DNA from: Bacillota bacterium
GTDB lineage: Bacteria; Bacillota; Clostridia; Peptostreptococcales; Acidaminobacteraceae
Reading direction: 5' to 3'
Assembly: GCA_025210655.1 (NCBI GenBank)
Contig: JAOARG010000077.1
Span: 62,001 to 126,000, forward strand
Length of the DNA stretch: 64,000 nt
The position numbers were made by a program, and so were the translations under genes. Of this stretch, positions 1 through 8,125 are shown one piece after another. The number at the start of each line of letters is the position of its first letter. Position 1 is the stretch's first letter. Below the pieces are notes generated by a model that was given only the letters and a program-made list of their open reading frames with translations, was not told the origin of the DNA and did not search any database.

Positions 1-2
1 AC

Positions 3-257
3 TATCATATTCTAAGAATTATTACTGCTGATGAAGTGTCGGTTATTTTTGATATTCGTCTTGATATATTTGATGAGATGGCAATTATTCTTATTTCAAA
101 TGCTATTACTTTGACTCCAGGTACAATGACTGTTCAGGTAAGTGGTAATACCCTTACTGTTGCAGCATTTATTAAGGACGAAGAGGATATCGAGTATATT
201 TCTGAGAGGATACTTAGGAAATTTCAAAAACCATTCATTGATGGAGGACTAAGATGA
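3..257 (+). CDS. mrpE: Na+/H+ antiporter subunit E (MrpE/MbhA), 5'-truncated
   Basis: C-terminal part of a cation antiporter subunit E. The reading frame is open from the window edge, so the true start lies upstream. The family signature NAITLTPGTMTV is present, followed by the soluble C-terminal tail typical of MrpE. It is the first visible gene of an eight-gene operon, and its stop overlaps the next start (ATGA at 254-257), which suggests translational coupling. MrpE is a small membrane subunit of the multisubunit sodium/proton antiporter. The product of the missing part cannot be judged, and other subunits may lie upstream. Confidence 0.9.
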   Translation, partial: YHILRIITADEVSVIFDIRLDIFDEMAIILISNAITLTPGTMTVQVSGNTLTVAAFIKDEEDIEYISERILRKFQKPFIDGGLR

Positions 258-514
258 TTTTTTATATTACAATGTTTTTAATTTCCTTAGCTCTAATTAT
301 TCTTATGATTAAGTTGATTAGAGTTGAAACCATATGGGAAAAGATTACCATAATGAACTTAATGGCAATAAAGATAATCATGTTGATTACAGTATATTCT
401 GTATTTCTGAATTCATATGAACTATTAGATATTTCCCTAACCTATAGTATCATAGGTTTTCTTTCCGTTGCTATTTTGTCTAGATTTATTATTGGTGGGG
501 GGCGATTAAAGTGA
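254..514 (+). CDS. mrpF: Na+/H+ antiporter subunit F (MrpF/MbhB)
   Basis: Small hydrophobic protein of 86 residues with three predicted membrane segments, the normal size and shape of MrpF. The central segment carries the family-like stretch MNLMAIKIIMLI, and the end is IGGGRLK. The gene overlaps mrpE by 4 bp and mrpG by 4 bp, so the three are probably translated together. It belongs to the membrane part of a Mrp/Mbh-type monovalent cation/proton antiporter. The assignment rests on size, topology and position in the conserved E-F-G order rather than on a catalytic residue. Confidence 0.88.
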   Translation: MIFYITMFLISLALIILMIKLIRVETIWEKITIMNLMAIKIIMLITVYSVFLNSYELLDISLTYSIIGFLSVAILSRFIIGGGRLK

Positions 515-807
515 TTTTTAATGCTCTTATGATTATTTCCTGGTTTTTATTACTAATAGGAATAATAGGTATATATAAGTTTGATGGTGTATATTCTAAG
601 CTTCTAAGTTCTAGTAAAATTGATTCTGTAACTATCATAATTCTTTCAATGGCTTTGATTATAAAGGTTGGATTTAATCTAATGTCATTAAAGATTCTTT
701 TGATTTTAGTTTTTTATTTGCTGACTAATCCTATAACCAATCAAATGATAGGTTCTTCTGCATATATGAATGGTGTAAAAACTGAAAAGGAGAAATATAA
801 TGAATAG
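511..807 (+). CDS. mrpG: Na+/H+ antiporter subunit G (MrpG/MbhC)
   Basis: Membrane protein of 98 residues with three predicted helices, matching MrpG (PhaG/MnhG family) in length and layout: an N-terminal helix running into a GIIGIYKFDGVYSKL-type loop, where the family usually has G-x-x-R-x-P-D-x-Y. The C-terminal loop TNPITNQMIG resembles the conserved T-x-P-x-x-x-H-x-x-x family motif, with Gln replacing the usual His. The start is GTG, overlapping the mrpF stop. It is part of the antiporter complex; individual function of this subunit is not known in detail. Confidence 0.88.
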   Translation: MIFNALMIISWFLLLIGIIGIYKFDGVYSKLLSSSKIDSVTIIILSMALIIKVGFNLMSLKILLILVFYLLTNPITNQMIGSSAYMNGVKTEKEKYNE

Positions 808-1336
808 ACTTCTAATTATACTACTTATATTTTATATAGTTGCTATTTACAATACTAAAGATAATCTAAATACGATTATTATATTTTCCATATTCTCTTT
901 TACCAGTGCCAGTCTTTATTTTTTAAATAGTGCCCCAGACATTGCCCTAGCTGAAATTGCAATAGGCTGTGCATTTGTTCCACTGATATACACTATAGCA
1001 ATATTTAAGAGAAAAGTTCTTACAGTGGTTTTTTATAATGAGTTACTCGATGGAACAAGAAGTGGAACATATATGCAAGTTCTTGATTTTTATAAGTTGC
1101 TTGATGAATTTTGTGATTTCTATGATTTTAAACTTAAATTGGTAACCCACCCCAAGGGTTATAATCCTACTGTACATGGAATTTTCAGGGTAGGGAATGT
1201 TGATATTTTGGCGTCTATAAAAAATGAAGATAGAAAGATTAAAATATGGTTAAACAGTAAAAATATTATGTATATGAGAATGGAAGATCTTGCAAAGAAA
1301 TATGAAAATATAGAGGTAATTAAGGTGGATGATTAA
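800..1336 (+). CDS. MbhD-like subunit (DUF4040, MrpA C-terminal homologue) with extra C-terminal domain
   Basis: The first 80 residues form about three membrane helices and contain SAPDIALAEIAIG, the signature of the DUF4040/MbhD domain that in Mrp systems is fused into the C-terminal part of MrpA. Here it is a separate gene, as in archaeal Mbh-type complexes. Residues about 90-178 are a hydrophilic tail (IFRVGNVDILASI) of unknown function that makes the protein longer than a plain MbhD. A ribosome binding site (AAGGAG) precedes the ATG. It overlaps mrpG by 8 bp and the next gene by 8 bp. The tail could be a regulatory or docking domain; that is inference. Confidence 0.82.
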   Translation: MNRLLIILLIFYIVAIYNTKDNLNTIIIFSIFSFTSASLYFLNSAPDIALAEIAIGCAFVPLIYTIAIFKRKVLTVVFYNELLDGTRSGTYMQVLDFYKLLDEFCDFYDFKLKLVTHPKGYNPTVHGIFRVGNVDILASIKNEDRKIKIWLNSKNIMYMRMEDLAKKYENIEVIKVDD

Positions 1337-1604
1337 AATGGTTAGAGTGAAGAGTTTTTTTACAATATCATTTCTAATAATATTTATGTTTATAATTAAT
1401 CCGATGAATATGGATACAGATTATAATAAAGCTTCCTATGACTATTATGTAGAAAATGGACTTGAGGAAGTCGGATCCAATAATCTTGTTACGGGAATCT
1501 ATCTTGATTACAGGCTCTTTGATTCTATTTTTGAAGCGGCAATTTTATTTGTTGCTGTTTCAGGTGTACTCTTTATGGGACGTAAGGATGAAAGCAGTTT
1601 ATAG
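1329..1604 (+). CDS. MbhE-like antiporter subunit
   Basis: Protein of 91 residues: an N-terminal hydrophobic helix, a short extracellular stretch, and a second helix preceded by NLVTGIYLDYRLFDSIFEAA. That stretch matches the N-L-V-T-x-I-L-x-D-Y-R-x-x-D-T-x-x-E motif found in MbhE and at the MrpA/MrpB junction. An internal ATG at 1338 has better spacing to the upstream AAGGTGG and could be the real start; the call keeps the first ATG. The separate MbhD- and MbhE-like genes are what distinguish this operon from a standard Mrp operon, where both are fused into MrpA. Confidence 0.82.
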   Translation: MIKMVRVKSFFTISFLIIFMFIINPMNMDTDYNKASYDYYVENGLEEVGSNNLVTGIYLDYRLFDSIFEAAILFVAVSGVLFMGRKDESSL

Positions 1605-1619
1605 TTTGGAGGTATATAT

Positions 1620-2012
1620 ATGAAGCCCTATACACTACTTAAAATTGTTAGTAAAATATTGTTTCCTTTTCTAATAGTTTTTGGAATATATATAATAATG
1701 AATGGACATATGTCTCCAGGTGGAGGTTTTCAAGGTGGTGTTGTTCTTGCCACTAGTTATATCCTTGTGTATTTTATTCACGAAAAGAACTTTTTGGATA
1801 TTAATAAAATAGTAAAGATAGAAAAAATATTATTTTCGGTTTTAATATTTTCAGCTATTTTATTTTACTTTGATATTTTTAAATTTGGGATTATATTTGA
1901 AAATTACAAAGTAGTAGCTTTGGTATATCTAAACTTTTTGATTGGTATAAAAGTTGCCCTAGGTATAGGTGCAATAATAGGAATATTTATAGAGGAAGGT
2001 GAGAGCAGATGA
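1620..2012 (+). CDS. mrpB: Na+/H+ antiporter subunit B (MrpB/MbhF)
   Basis: Membrane protein of 130 residues with four predicted helices and the family signature GHMSPGGGFQGGVV near residue 30 (MnhB domain). A GGAGG sequence lies 8 bp before the ATG. The 3' end overlaps the next start by 4 bp (ATGA). It is the MnhB-domain subunit of the multisubunit sodium/proton antiporter. Length is normal for a stand-alone MnhB domain protein. Confidence 0.9.
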   Translation: MKPYTLLKIVSKILFPFLIVFGIYIIMNGHMSPGGGFQGGVVLATSYILVYFIHEKNFLDINKIVKIEKILFSVLIFSAILFYFDIFKFGIIFENYKVVALVYLNFLIGIKVALGIGAIIGIFIEEGESR

Positions 2013-2344
2013 ATATAGATATTACATTGGCTTTCATCGTATTTGTCATGGGTGTATACGGGGTTGCCAGAAGTAGGAATATTGTAAAGACTATAATATT
2101 TATCAATGTTGTTCAATCGGCTGTTATTTTAATTTTTATATTGTTATCAAAAAATGCTGGCAGTGGGATTCCAATTGTGGGAATAGGTAAGGGGCAGTTT
2201 GTTGATCCATTACCACAAGCTCTTATGATTACCACTATTGTAATTGGTGCAGCAATTACAGCCGTTACCCTTATGCTAAGCATCAAAATTTTTCACTATT
2301 ATGGAACCCTAGATTGGGAAAAAATATTCAAAAAGGAGGAATAA
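2009..2344 (+). CDS. mrpC: Na+/H+ antiporter subunit C (MrpC/MbhG, NuoK-like)
   Basis: Protein of 111 residues with three predicted helices, homologous to NuoK of complex I. Family features are the PLPQALMITTIVIGAA stretch (D-P-L-P-Q-A-L-x-L-T-A-I-V-I-G-x-A is the usual form) and the small residues following it. It overlaps mrpB by 4 bp and is separated from the large MrpD-like gene by 3 bp. Within the complex it forms part of the membrane ion path next to the D subunit. Confidence 0.92.
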   Translation: MNIDITLAFIVFVMGVYGVARSRNIVKTIIFINVVQSAVILIFILLSKNAGSGIPIVGIGKGQFVDPLPQALMITTIVIGAAITAVTLMLSIKIFHYYGTLDWEKIFKKEE

Positions 2345-2347
2345 TCA

Positions 2348-3946
2348 TTGTTAACAATTACAGGTTTGATATTCTCTCCTATAATAATCTCAATAATTAT
2401 ATTCGTATATAATAGGAGAACAGTAAATTATTTAGCTTATTTATTGCAAATAATAAATATGGTTTTTCTAATTGACCTTACAATGAAAGTATTAAGTAAG
2501 GGATATTATTCTTTCGTATATGGTGGATTTGATAAGCATATTGGCATCCAGATGTATGGGGATATATATTCTATAATATTTTTATGGATGAGTCTAATTG
2601 GTTTTTCATATGCCCTAATTTATATATACGATAACAAATTTAATGATGTTAAGTTTATTTTCTTTTTGCTTTTTCTTGAAGGAGTAATGAATGGACTGTT
2701 TTTAGCAAATGATATTTTTACGGTCTTTATTTTAATAGAATTATCAACTATTATTGCTGGGATATTGATTATCTATCAAAAGGATGGAAACTCAGTAAAA
2801 TCAGGTATCTTCTACTTGCTCTATAACACCATTGGTATGACAATATACCTTTTAGGGGTAATTTTTATTTATAAGAATATTGGCTCCCTAAATATACAAT
2901 ATATTAAGGAAATGGTTCCAACAAATTATAATACGGAAATAGCTTTAGGTATGGGTATGATAATAACCTCCTTGAGTTTGAAGTCGGCACTTTTTCCAGT
3001 ATATAGCTGGTTGCCCTATGCCCATAGTGCGGCACCTTCTTCTATATCAGCTCTCTTATCGGGTTTGGTAGTAAAGATAGGTATCTTTGGATTTATAAGA
3101 ATTATCAGTGTATTTGGGGAAAGTCAGTTTATGAATGTATTCCTCATTTTAGGAATAATTACTTCTGTGATAGGTGTACTATTTGCAGTATTTCAAACAG
3201 ATATTAAGAGAATAATGGCATTTAGCACCATATCTCAAATAGGCTTGATATTGATTGCAATAACTTCAAGCACTGAAATAGGCTTTTGGGGTGGTGTACT
3301 TCATAGTATGAATCATTTCTTCTTTAAAAGTTTACTATTTTTATCAGCTGGTGCAATCATATACATGAGCGGGGATAGAAGCATAAAGAAAATATCGGGT
3401 ATGAAATCCTTCAACCCACTCATATCCATTGGATTAATTTTTGGTATATTATCTATTACAGGGGCTCCTTTTTTTCTAGGCAGTATAAGTAAGCTTATGA
3501 TAAAAAGAGGTGGATATTTATTTGATATTAAACCCATTTTATACTTTATCAATTGCGGAACGGTCTTATCATACTTCAGGATTTTGACAATATATAAGAA
3601 TCAGGATCTAAATGAAAACAAGTTGTCTAAGTATAAGAAGGTTAAAAGCAAGGTTTTAGCAATATCATCACTATCTATCCTTATGATTCTTGTTTATATA
3701 ATAGAGTTTAGCTATGTAAAGAGGGTATATGGTCTTGATATGATGGGGATCAATATTTTGATGGAGATTATTATAGATTATTTAGCATATGTTATAGTGG
3801 CTGTGATTTTATATAATCTTGCATTTAAAAAAGAAAATATTCTATCTAGAAAGGTTGATAATTTCAATTTTGGTTTCAGGGAGTCAAATCTACTACTAAT
3901 AGGTTATATGGTATTTATTTTAGGAGTATTAAAAGTCGCCATGTAA
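2348..3946 (+). CDS. mrpD: Na+/H+ antiporter subunit D (MrpD/MbhH, NuoN-like proton channel)
   Basis: Protein of 532 residues with about fourteen membrane helices, of the proton-conducting antiporter family shared with complex I. Residues expected for ion translocation are visible: Glu131 (ILIELSTI), Lys212 (SLSLKSALFPVYSWLP), His226 and Lys243 (GLVVKIGIFG). The start is TTG, supported by AAAGGAGG seven bases upstream. It is the last gene of the operon and is followed by 120 bp without a gene. No hydrogenase or NADH dehydrogenase subunits follow, so the module probably works as a stand-alone sodium/proton antiporter. Whether a partner lies upstream of the window is not known. Confidence 0.92.
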   Translation: MLTITGLIFSPIIISIIIFVYNRRTVNYLAYLLQIINMVFLIDLTMKVLSKGYYSFVYGGFDKHIGIQMYGDIYSIIFLWMSLIGFSYALIYIYDNKFNDVKFIFFLLFLEGVMNGLFLANDIFTVFILIELSTIIAGILIIYQKDGNSVKSGIFYLLYNTIGMTIYLLGVIFIYKNIGSLNIQYIKEMVPTNYNTEIALGMGMIITSLSLKSALFPVYSWLPYAHSAAPSSISALLSGLVVKIGIFGFIRIISVFGESQFMNVFLILGIITSVIGVLFAVFQTDIKRIMAFSTISQIGLILIAITSSTEIGFWGGVLHSMNHFFFKSLLFLSAGAIIYMSGDRSIKKISGMKSFNPLISIGLIFGILSITGAPFFLGSISKLMIKRGGYLFDIKPILYFINCGTVLSYFRILTIYKNQDLNENKLSKYKKVKSKVLAISSLSILMILVYIIEFSYVKRVYGLDMMGINILMEIIIDYLAYVIVAVILYNLAFKKENILSRKVDNFNFGFRESNLLLIGYMVFILGVLKVAM

Positions 3947-4030
3947 TTTTATGTATAAAAGTTAATAATAAAATTCTAATTGTAATGAAATGTTAATTAT
4001 TAATTGATATCATTAATATGAATAGAATTA

Positions 4031-4043
4031 GCTACAGTGTAGC
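4031..4043. promoter_or_regulatory. palindromic operator candidate before the MarR gene
   Basis: GCTACA-G-TGTAGC is a perfect 6-bp inverted repeat around one central base, centred about 32 bp before the GTG start of the MarR gene. MarR proteins commonly bind short palindromes in their own promoter. Autoregulation is inference. Confidence 0.5.
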
Positions 4044-4068
4044 AATTATTTGATAGAGGTGAGTAGTA

Positions 4069-4497
4069 GTGGAAAATAGGGATTTTGCTAAGGTTATGTT
4101 CGAATGTTCAAGAGAACTAAGAAGAACTTTCCTTGACAAGGAAATTAGTAAGAAAGATGGTATGCCAAAGTCTTTTATGAGCATACTTGATGCACTTCAA
4201 GGTAGAGAAAGAATGACTGTAACAAAGTTGTCGGGAATACTGAGTATACCCCAACCAAACTGCAGTAGAAGTGTCAACAAAATAGCTGAAGCTGGCTATA
4301 TTAAAAAAATCAATAGTGAGCTTGATAAGAGGGTAGTATCCTTGGAACTTACTGAAGAAGGTCATAAATTGGTTGATAATTTTCATGAGGGAATTATTGA
4401 TGAAATATCTAGTAATATTGATGGTTGCAGATATGAGGATATTGAGCAGCTTAATCATCATTTAGCTGAAGTATATAAAATTTTACAGAATATGTAG
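4069..4497 (+). CDS. MarR family transcriptional regulator
   Basis: Protein of 142 residues with the winged-helix layout of MarR. The recognition region is about residues 54-75 (LSGILSIPQPNCSRSVNKIA), followed by the wing with the conserved D-K-R (ELDKRVVSLELTEEG). N- and C-terminal helices form the dimer interface. The start is GTG with GAGGTGAG seven bases upstream. It is alone between the antiporter operon and a converging gene, and a 13-bp palindrome lies in its promoter region. The ligand and targets cannot be told from the sequence. Confidence 0.88.
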   Translation: MENRDFAKVMFECSRELRRTFLDKEISKKDGMPKSFMSILDALQGRERMTVTKLSGILSIPQPNCSRSVNKIAEAGYIKKINSELDKRVVSLELTEEGHKLVDNFHEGIIDEISSNIDGCRYEDIEQLNHHLAEVYKILQNM

Positions 4498-4504
4498 ATA
4501 ATAT

Positions 4505-4529
4505 AAAAGATGCCTCTTGGGCATCTTTT
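4505..4529. terminator. bidirectional terminator
   Basis: Stem AAAAGATGCC / GGCATCTTTT with a five-base loop between two converging genes. The A-rich and T-rich ends make it suitable for both strands. Confidence 0.85.
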
Positions 4530-4536
4530 AATATTA

Positions 4537-4878
4537 TTAATTATTATTTTCTTCTTCTTCGATTAAGAATCTAACCATTTCAAGAACTATATTGTGCTGG
4601 TATCTTCCATACGTTGCAACTAATTTGTTTACTTTTACGATTGGAGGAAGTTTACCTGTTGCCATAAGCATTTGAACATCTTCATGACCTGTTTCTTCAA
4701 GTCCGTCTTTTTTAATATCTATGAATTTAAATTCAACAATATCTTTAACTTCAGACTTTAAGATAAGTTCTTTCATTTTTTCAAATTCTTCACCCATAGT
4801 AGTAGGTTCTTCTTGACCTATCCAAGGAGCAACATAATCGTATTCTCCAATGAACTCAATTAAATATTTTTTACTCAT
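4537..4878 (-). CDS. small acidic protein, possibly thioredoxin-fold, unassigned
   Basis: Protein of 113 residues without a signal peptide or membrane segment. The C-terminal half (EFKFIDIKKDGLEE, then GKLPPIVKVNKLVATYGR) has the beta-alpha-beta-beta pattern with a cis-Pro-like LPP typical of thioredoxin-like folds such as YuzD or ArsD. It has no cysteine at all, so redox activity is unlikely. The extreme C-terminus is an acidic tail ending in Asn repeats. It is transcribed towards the MarR gene and shares its terminator. The fold is a guess from pattern; function is unknown. Confidence 0.65.
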   Translation of the reverse strand: MSKKYLIEFIGEYDYVAPWIGQEEPTTMGEEFEKMKELILKSEVKDIVEFKFIDIKKDGLEETGHEDVQMLMATGKLPPIVKVNKLVATYGRYQHNIVLEMVRFLIEEEENNN

Positions 4879-5011
4879 AGTACCATCCTTTATAAGTTTA
4901 TAAAATAATTATAGAATAAAATCTATGATTTTCATATATATAATTATAATAAATGAAGAGGGTTTATCAAGGGGGAATTTTGGGTAAATAAATTATAGGG
5001 GAGGTGAATTT

Positions 5012-5248
5012 ATGAACGATACTAAAATGCTTCTCAACGAAATCATTAATCTTAAGGAGCGAAGAAAAGTTTTAGAAAATGAATGTGGTGTAGCACATCA
5101 CAACATGAATGAGTTTTCTAAAGAAGAGTTGAGTAGAATGATTGAAGACATGGAATCTATCGATGTTTGCATGGCTTTAGATATCGTAAATAGTATCATT
5201 GAAAAGGATGAATATAAATTAAGAGAGAATTATACAAAGAGTCACTAG
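5012..5248 (+). CDS. small helical protein of unknown function
   Basis: Protein of 78 residues, charged and predicted almost entirely helical, starting NDTKMLLNEIINLKERRKVL. The ATG follows a strong GGGGAGGTGA, which is the main support for it being a real gene. It contains two cysteines that do not form a recognised motif. It stands alone between the minus-strand gene and ybaK. I do not recognise a family. Confidence 0.6.
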   Translation: MNDTKMLLNEIINLKERRKVLENECGVAHHNMNEFSKEELSRMIEDMESIDVCMALDIVNSIIEKDEYKLRENYTKSH

Positions 5249-5325
5249 AGAGAGATCCGGGGGCTTTATTTTTTTGCCCAAAAATGATAAATTAAAATAA
5301 ATCTATTAGTTATGGGAGTGATAAT

Positions 5326-5805
5326 ATGGCGAAAAAGATAAAGACCAATAGTATGCGTATACTGGATAAGTTAAATATAGAATATAAGCTTTCATCCTAT
5401 GATGTTAATGATGGGAAAATAGACGGTATATCAGTAGCAAAAAAAATCTCTAGGGATAATAATCAGGTATTTAAAACTTTAGTAACAGAAGGAAAAGATA
5501 AACATTATTATGTCTTTCTTATTCCTGTTCATAAGGAACTGGATTTGAAAAAGTGTGCCAGGATTACTGGGGAAAAAAAGATTGAGATGATAGCAGTAAA
5601 AGATATTCAAAAGATAACTGGTTATATAAGGGGTGGATGTTCTCCTATAGGAATGAAAAAGAACTTTGATACATATATAGACATGGAAGCAGATAAGCAC
5701 GAGGAAATAGTCTTTAGTGCAGGTAAAATTGGTACTCAACTTATAGTTAAGGTCCTAGACCTTTGTAATCAGCTGAATTATAAACTTGAAGACCTAGTTA
5801 AATAG
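5326..5805 (+). CDS. ybaK: Cys-tRNA(Pro) deacylase, YbaK/EbsC type
   Basis: Protein of 159 residues of the YbaK editing-domain family, which hydrolyses mischarged Cys-tRNA(Pro) in trans in the cytoplasm. The hallmark GYIRGGCSPIGMKK is present near residue 105-118, and the N-terminal region has the usual pattern including the Lys of VFKTLV. The length is normal. It is a single gene with its own ribosome binding site (GGGAGTGAT) before the ATG and no obvious operon partner. Confidence 0.93.
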   Translation: MAKKIKTNSMRILDKLNIEYKLSSYDVNDGKIDGISVAKKISRDNNQVFKTLVTEGKDKHYYVFLIPVHKELDLKKCARITGEKKIEMIAVKDIQKITGYIRGGCSPIGMKKNFDTYIDMEADKHEEIVFSAGKIGTQLIVKVLDLCNQLNYKLEDLVK

Positions 5806-5911
5806 AATAGAAAATGTAAAGAAAAATTTGCACATAGCAAGTTTTTTTTACTTTATAATAAAAGTATAAGAGATAAGCTATGAAGGACTCTTAATTTTAG
5901 GAGGGAATAAA

Positions 5912-7429
5912 ATGAAGATGAAAAGAATATATATAATGATTCTTTTACTTGCTTTACTATTACAGGGATGTTCACAAAAAATTGATATAAAAGATACAGA
6001 AAATGATCCTATAGTTAAGGAAAAATCAGTAGAAAAGGTTTTTGAAGTTAAGCCCTTTAAGGTCATAATAAGGGGAAATAGTCTTGAAAGAATTAAAACA
6101 GCAAGTGATACTATCAAGGCCAATGAACTATGGTTACTTTATGAAGATGGAACTGAAGAAATGATACTTAAAGCTGGTGAGAAAATTAATGAGGACTTAT
6201 ATATAGGAACAATAATTAATGGATTTCCTAGCAATGATAATAGAAAAATTTACTTTACATCAGTTAGGGGTCCTGGTGAAGAGAATAATGTTTTCTCATA
6301 TGATTTAGAGGAAAGACAATTGAAGTTTCTTACTAAGGGATCAATATACAATCTATCAAAGGATGACAATATAATAATTAATAGACAAGATGAAAATACT
6401 TGGCTGAAAACTTATTTGATAGATGAAGAGGGTAAGGAAATTAAAGAATATAGCATCAAGGGAGAAAATGAAGAAGGGCTAAGAAACATCAATTATGATG
6501 AGTTGTTAAATTATTTGGGAAGAGATATTGAATATGTATATGAGGATTATGGAAGGGTATATTCCCCAAATGATTTTACTGAGATTGCACCATTTATATC
6601 TATAGATAAGGATAGTTACCGAATAGTTTTTCATACCTCATTTGATAGTAGTAGAGTAAGTGAAATCACTTTAGAAAAGGGATATTATACTGATGCTTTT
6701 CCCCATGTATCAATCCTAGGGATAAAACTTGGTGAAAACTTTGATGACATAAGCCTTTCTTTGGGTCAAGGAGAAATAGTTACAAAGAGAGCTGAAGAGG
6801 TATTTTATGAAGAGATTCAGTATCCTTATAAGGGTTATAGGCTGGCAATAATAGATAGTGAAAACTATGATATGGCACCTGGAAAGGTAGCTGGTTTAAG
6901 GGTATATCTAGGCAAGGAAATGGAAGAGTTTATAGAAAAAGAAGATAATAATAGCTTGCTCGATCAAGAAATACTTGATATTTCATATGATATATTTAGG
7001 GGACTTGATCTTTATGAGAAAAATGAGGAAGTTATGGATGGCAATGAGGATGACTTCACCATATGGTTGATAGGAGCCCTTGGTAAATTTCCAATCAGGG
7101 AAAGGTATATTGCAAATGAAGGTGAATCAGAGTTCTTTGAATCCTTAGAATATGAAAAAGTATTTGATAAAATTTATGTGGAAAGGTTTGTAAATCTGGT
7201 ATTTGATAAGGACATCAAAATGACAAGCGATTTTTATACACCATATTTTGGAGACTTTAAAGATATCTCTGGAAAGATAGTAAAACTAGAAAATAAAAGT
7301 GGTATTTATGATTCGGAGCTAATAATGTATGGTAGCGGAGATCTAAAGATGGGAAAGATGAAGATAAAAATGATGAAAAAAGATGGGATTATAAAAATAA
7401 TTTCAATGGATTATAAAGCTTTTCAATAA
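5912..7429 (+). CDS. lipoprotein with DUF4309-like domain, sensor-operon partner
   Basis: Protein of 505 residues starting with a lipoprotein signal peptide ending in LLQGC (lipobox), so it should be anchored outside the membrane. Residues about 45-260 have repeated beta-strand patterns (for example RKIYFTSVRG, NNVFSYDLEER) suggesting a propeller-like domain. Residues about 266-330 (LGIKLGENFDDISLSLGQ and the PYKGYRLAII strand) resemble DUF4309/YjgB. The C-terminal third is unrecognised. The gene lies 20 bp before a response regulator and its kinase, so it may be an accessory input or an output of that system. Function is inferred from position only. Confidence 0.7.
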   Translation: MKMKRIYIMILLLALLLQGCSQKIDIKDTENDPIVKEKSVEKVFEVKPFKVIIRGNSLERIKTASDTIKANELWLLYEDGTEEMILKAGEKINEDLYIGTIINGFPSNDNRKIYFTSVRGPGEENNVFSYDLEERQLKFLTKGSIYNLSKDDNIIINRQDENTWLKTYLIDEEGKEIKEYSIKGENEEGLRNINYDELLNYLGRDIEYVYEDYGRVYSPNDFTEIAPFISIDKDSYRIVFHTSFDSSRVSEITLEKGYYTDAFPHVSILGIKLGENFDDISLSLGQGEIVTKRAEEVFYEEIQYPYKGYRLAIIDSENYDMAPGKVAGLRVYLGKEMEEFIEKEDNNSLLDQEILDISYDIFRGLDLYEKNEEVMDGNEDDFTIWLIGALGKFPIRERYIANEGESEFFESLEYEKVFDKIYVERFVNLVFDKDIKMTSDFYTPYFGDFKDISGKIVKLENKSGIYDSELIMYGSGDLKMGKMKIKMMKKDGIIKIISMDYKAFQ

Positions 7430-7449
7430 TAATCTAGGAGGTAGTCAAA

Positions 7450-8118
7450 TTGGGAAAGTATAAAATATTAGTTGTTGAAGATGAAAAGGATATATCTGAT
7501 GGTGTTAAGTTATTCTTGAGCCATATGGGATATGAAGTTCAGCAAGCTTTTAATGGAAAAGATGCAATAAGATTCTTTAATAGTTTTAAACCCCATGTAA
7601 TACTCCTAGACACATTACTACCTGATATTAGGGGAACAGAGCTGTGTACGGAGTTTGCTTCAGAAGATGTTGGAATTATATTTCTAACTGCCTTGTCAGC
7701 AAAAAACAATATAGTAGAGGGTTTTAAACGTGGAGCGGATGACTATATAGCCAAGCCCTTTGATTTAGATATACTTTTAGCGAGAATTGAAGCCTTGATT
7801 AATAGGCTTGATATTAATACTGAAGATAAAAATGGTGTGATATTCGATATGCTCAAAAATGATGTATTTATTGAAGGGAAGGAATTGTTTTTAACTAAAA
7901 TGGAATTTAGAGTTTTCCATTGTCTATATAAAAGTGAGGACTATATAAGTGCTGATGAAATATTAGAGTCAATAGATGAAGGCTTTTCTTCAGGGGTTTC
8001 AACTAGAACGGTATCAGTTCATATAGCTAACATAAGAAAAAAGCTTTTTGAAGCTGGATTTGAGAACATGGAGATTGTTTCTAAGTATAAAGTGGGATAC
8101 AAGATTGATTATCTCTAA
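7450..8118 (+). CDS. OmpR-family response regulator
   Basis: Protein of 222 residues: receiver domain (about 4-117) with Asp11, phosphoacceptor Asp54 (ILLDTLLPD), Thr80 and Lys102 (IAKPFD), then an OmpR/PhoB winged-helix domain (about 125-222) with the usual TRTVSVHIANIRKKL recognition helix. The start is TTG, supported by AGGAGGTAG. It lies between a lipoprotein gene and a sensor kinase gene and is very probably phosphorylated by that kinase. Targets are unknown. Confidence 0.92.
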   Translation: MGKYKILVVEDEKDISDGVKLFLSHMGYEVQQAFNGKDAIRFFNSFKPHVILLDTLLPDIRGTELCTEFASEDVGIIFLTALSAKNNIVEGFKRGADDYIAKPFDLDILLARIEALINRLDINTEDKNGVIFDMLKNDVFIEGKELFLTKMEFRVFHCLYKSEDYISADEILESIDEGFSSGVSTRTVSVHIANIRKKLFEAGFENMEIVSKYKVGYKIDYL

Positions 8119-8125
8119 GGGGTAG

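Noticed and set aside
4117..4461. 114-codon minus-strand frame opposite the MarR gene
   Set aside because: Fully antisense to a clear MarR gene; no upstream signals.
5252..5280. Terminator after the 78-residue protein gene
   Set aside because: GGGC/GCCC around a T run gives only a four-pair stem with a large loop; too weak to call.
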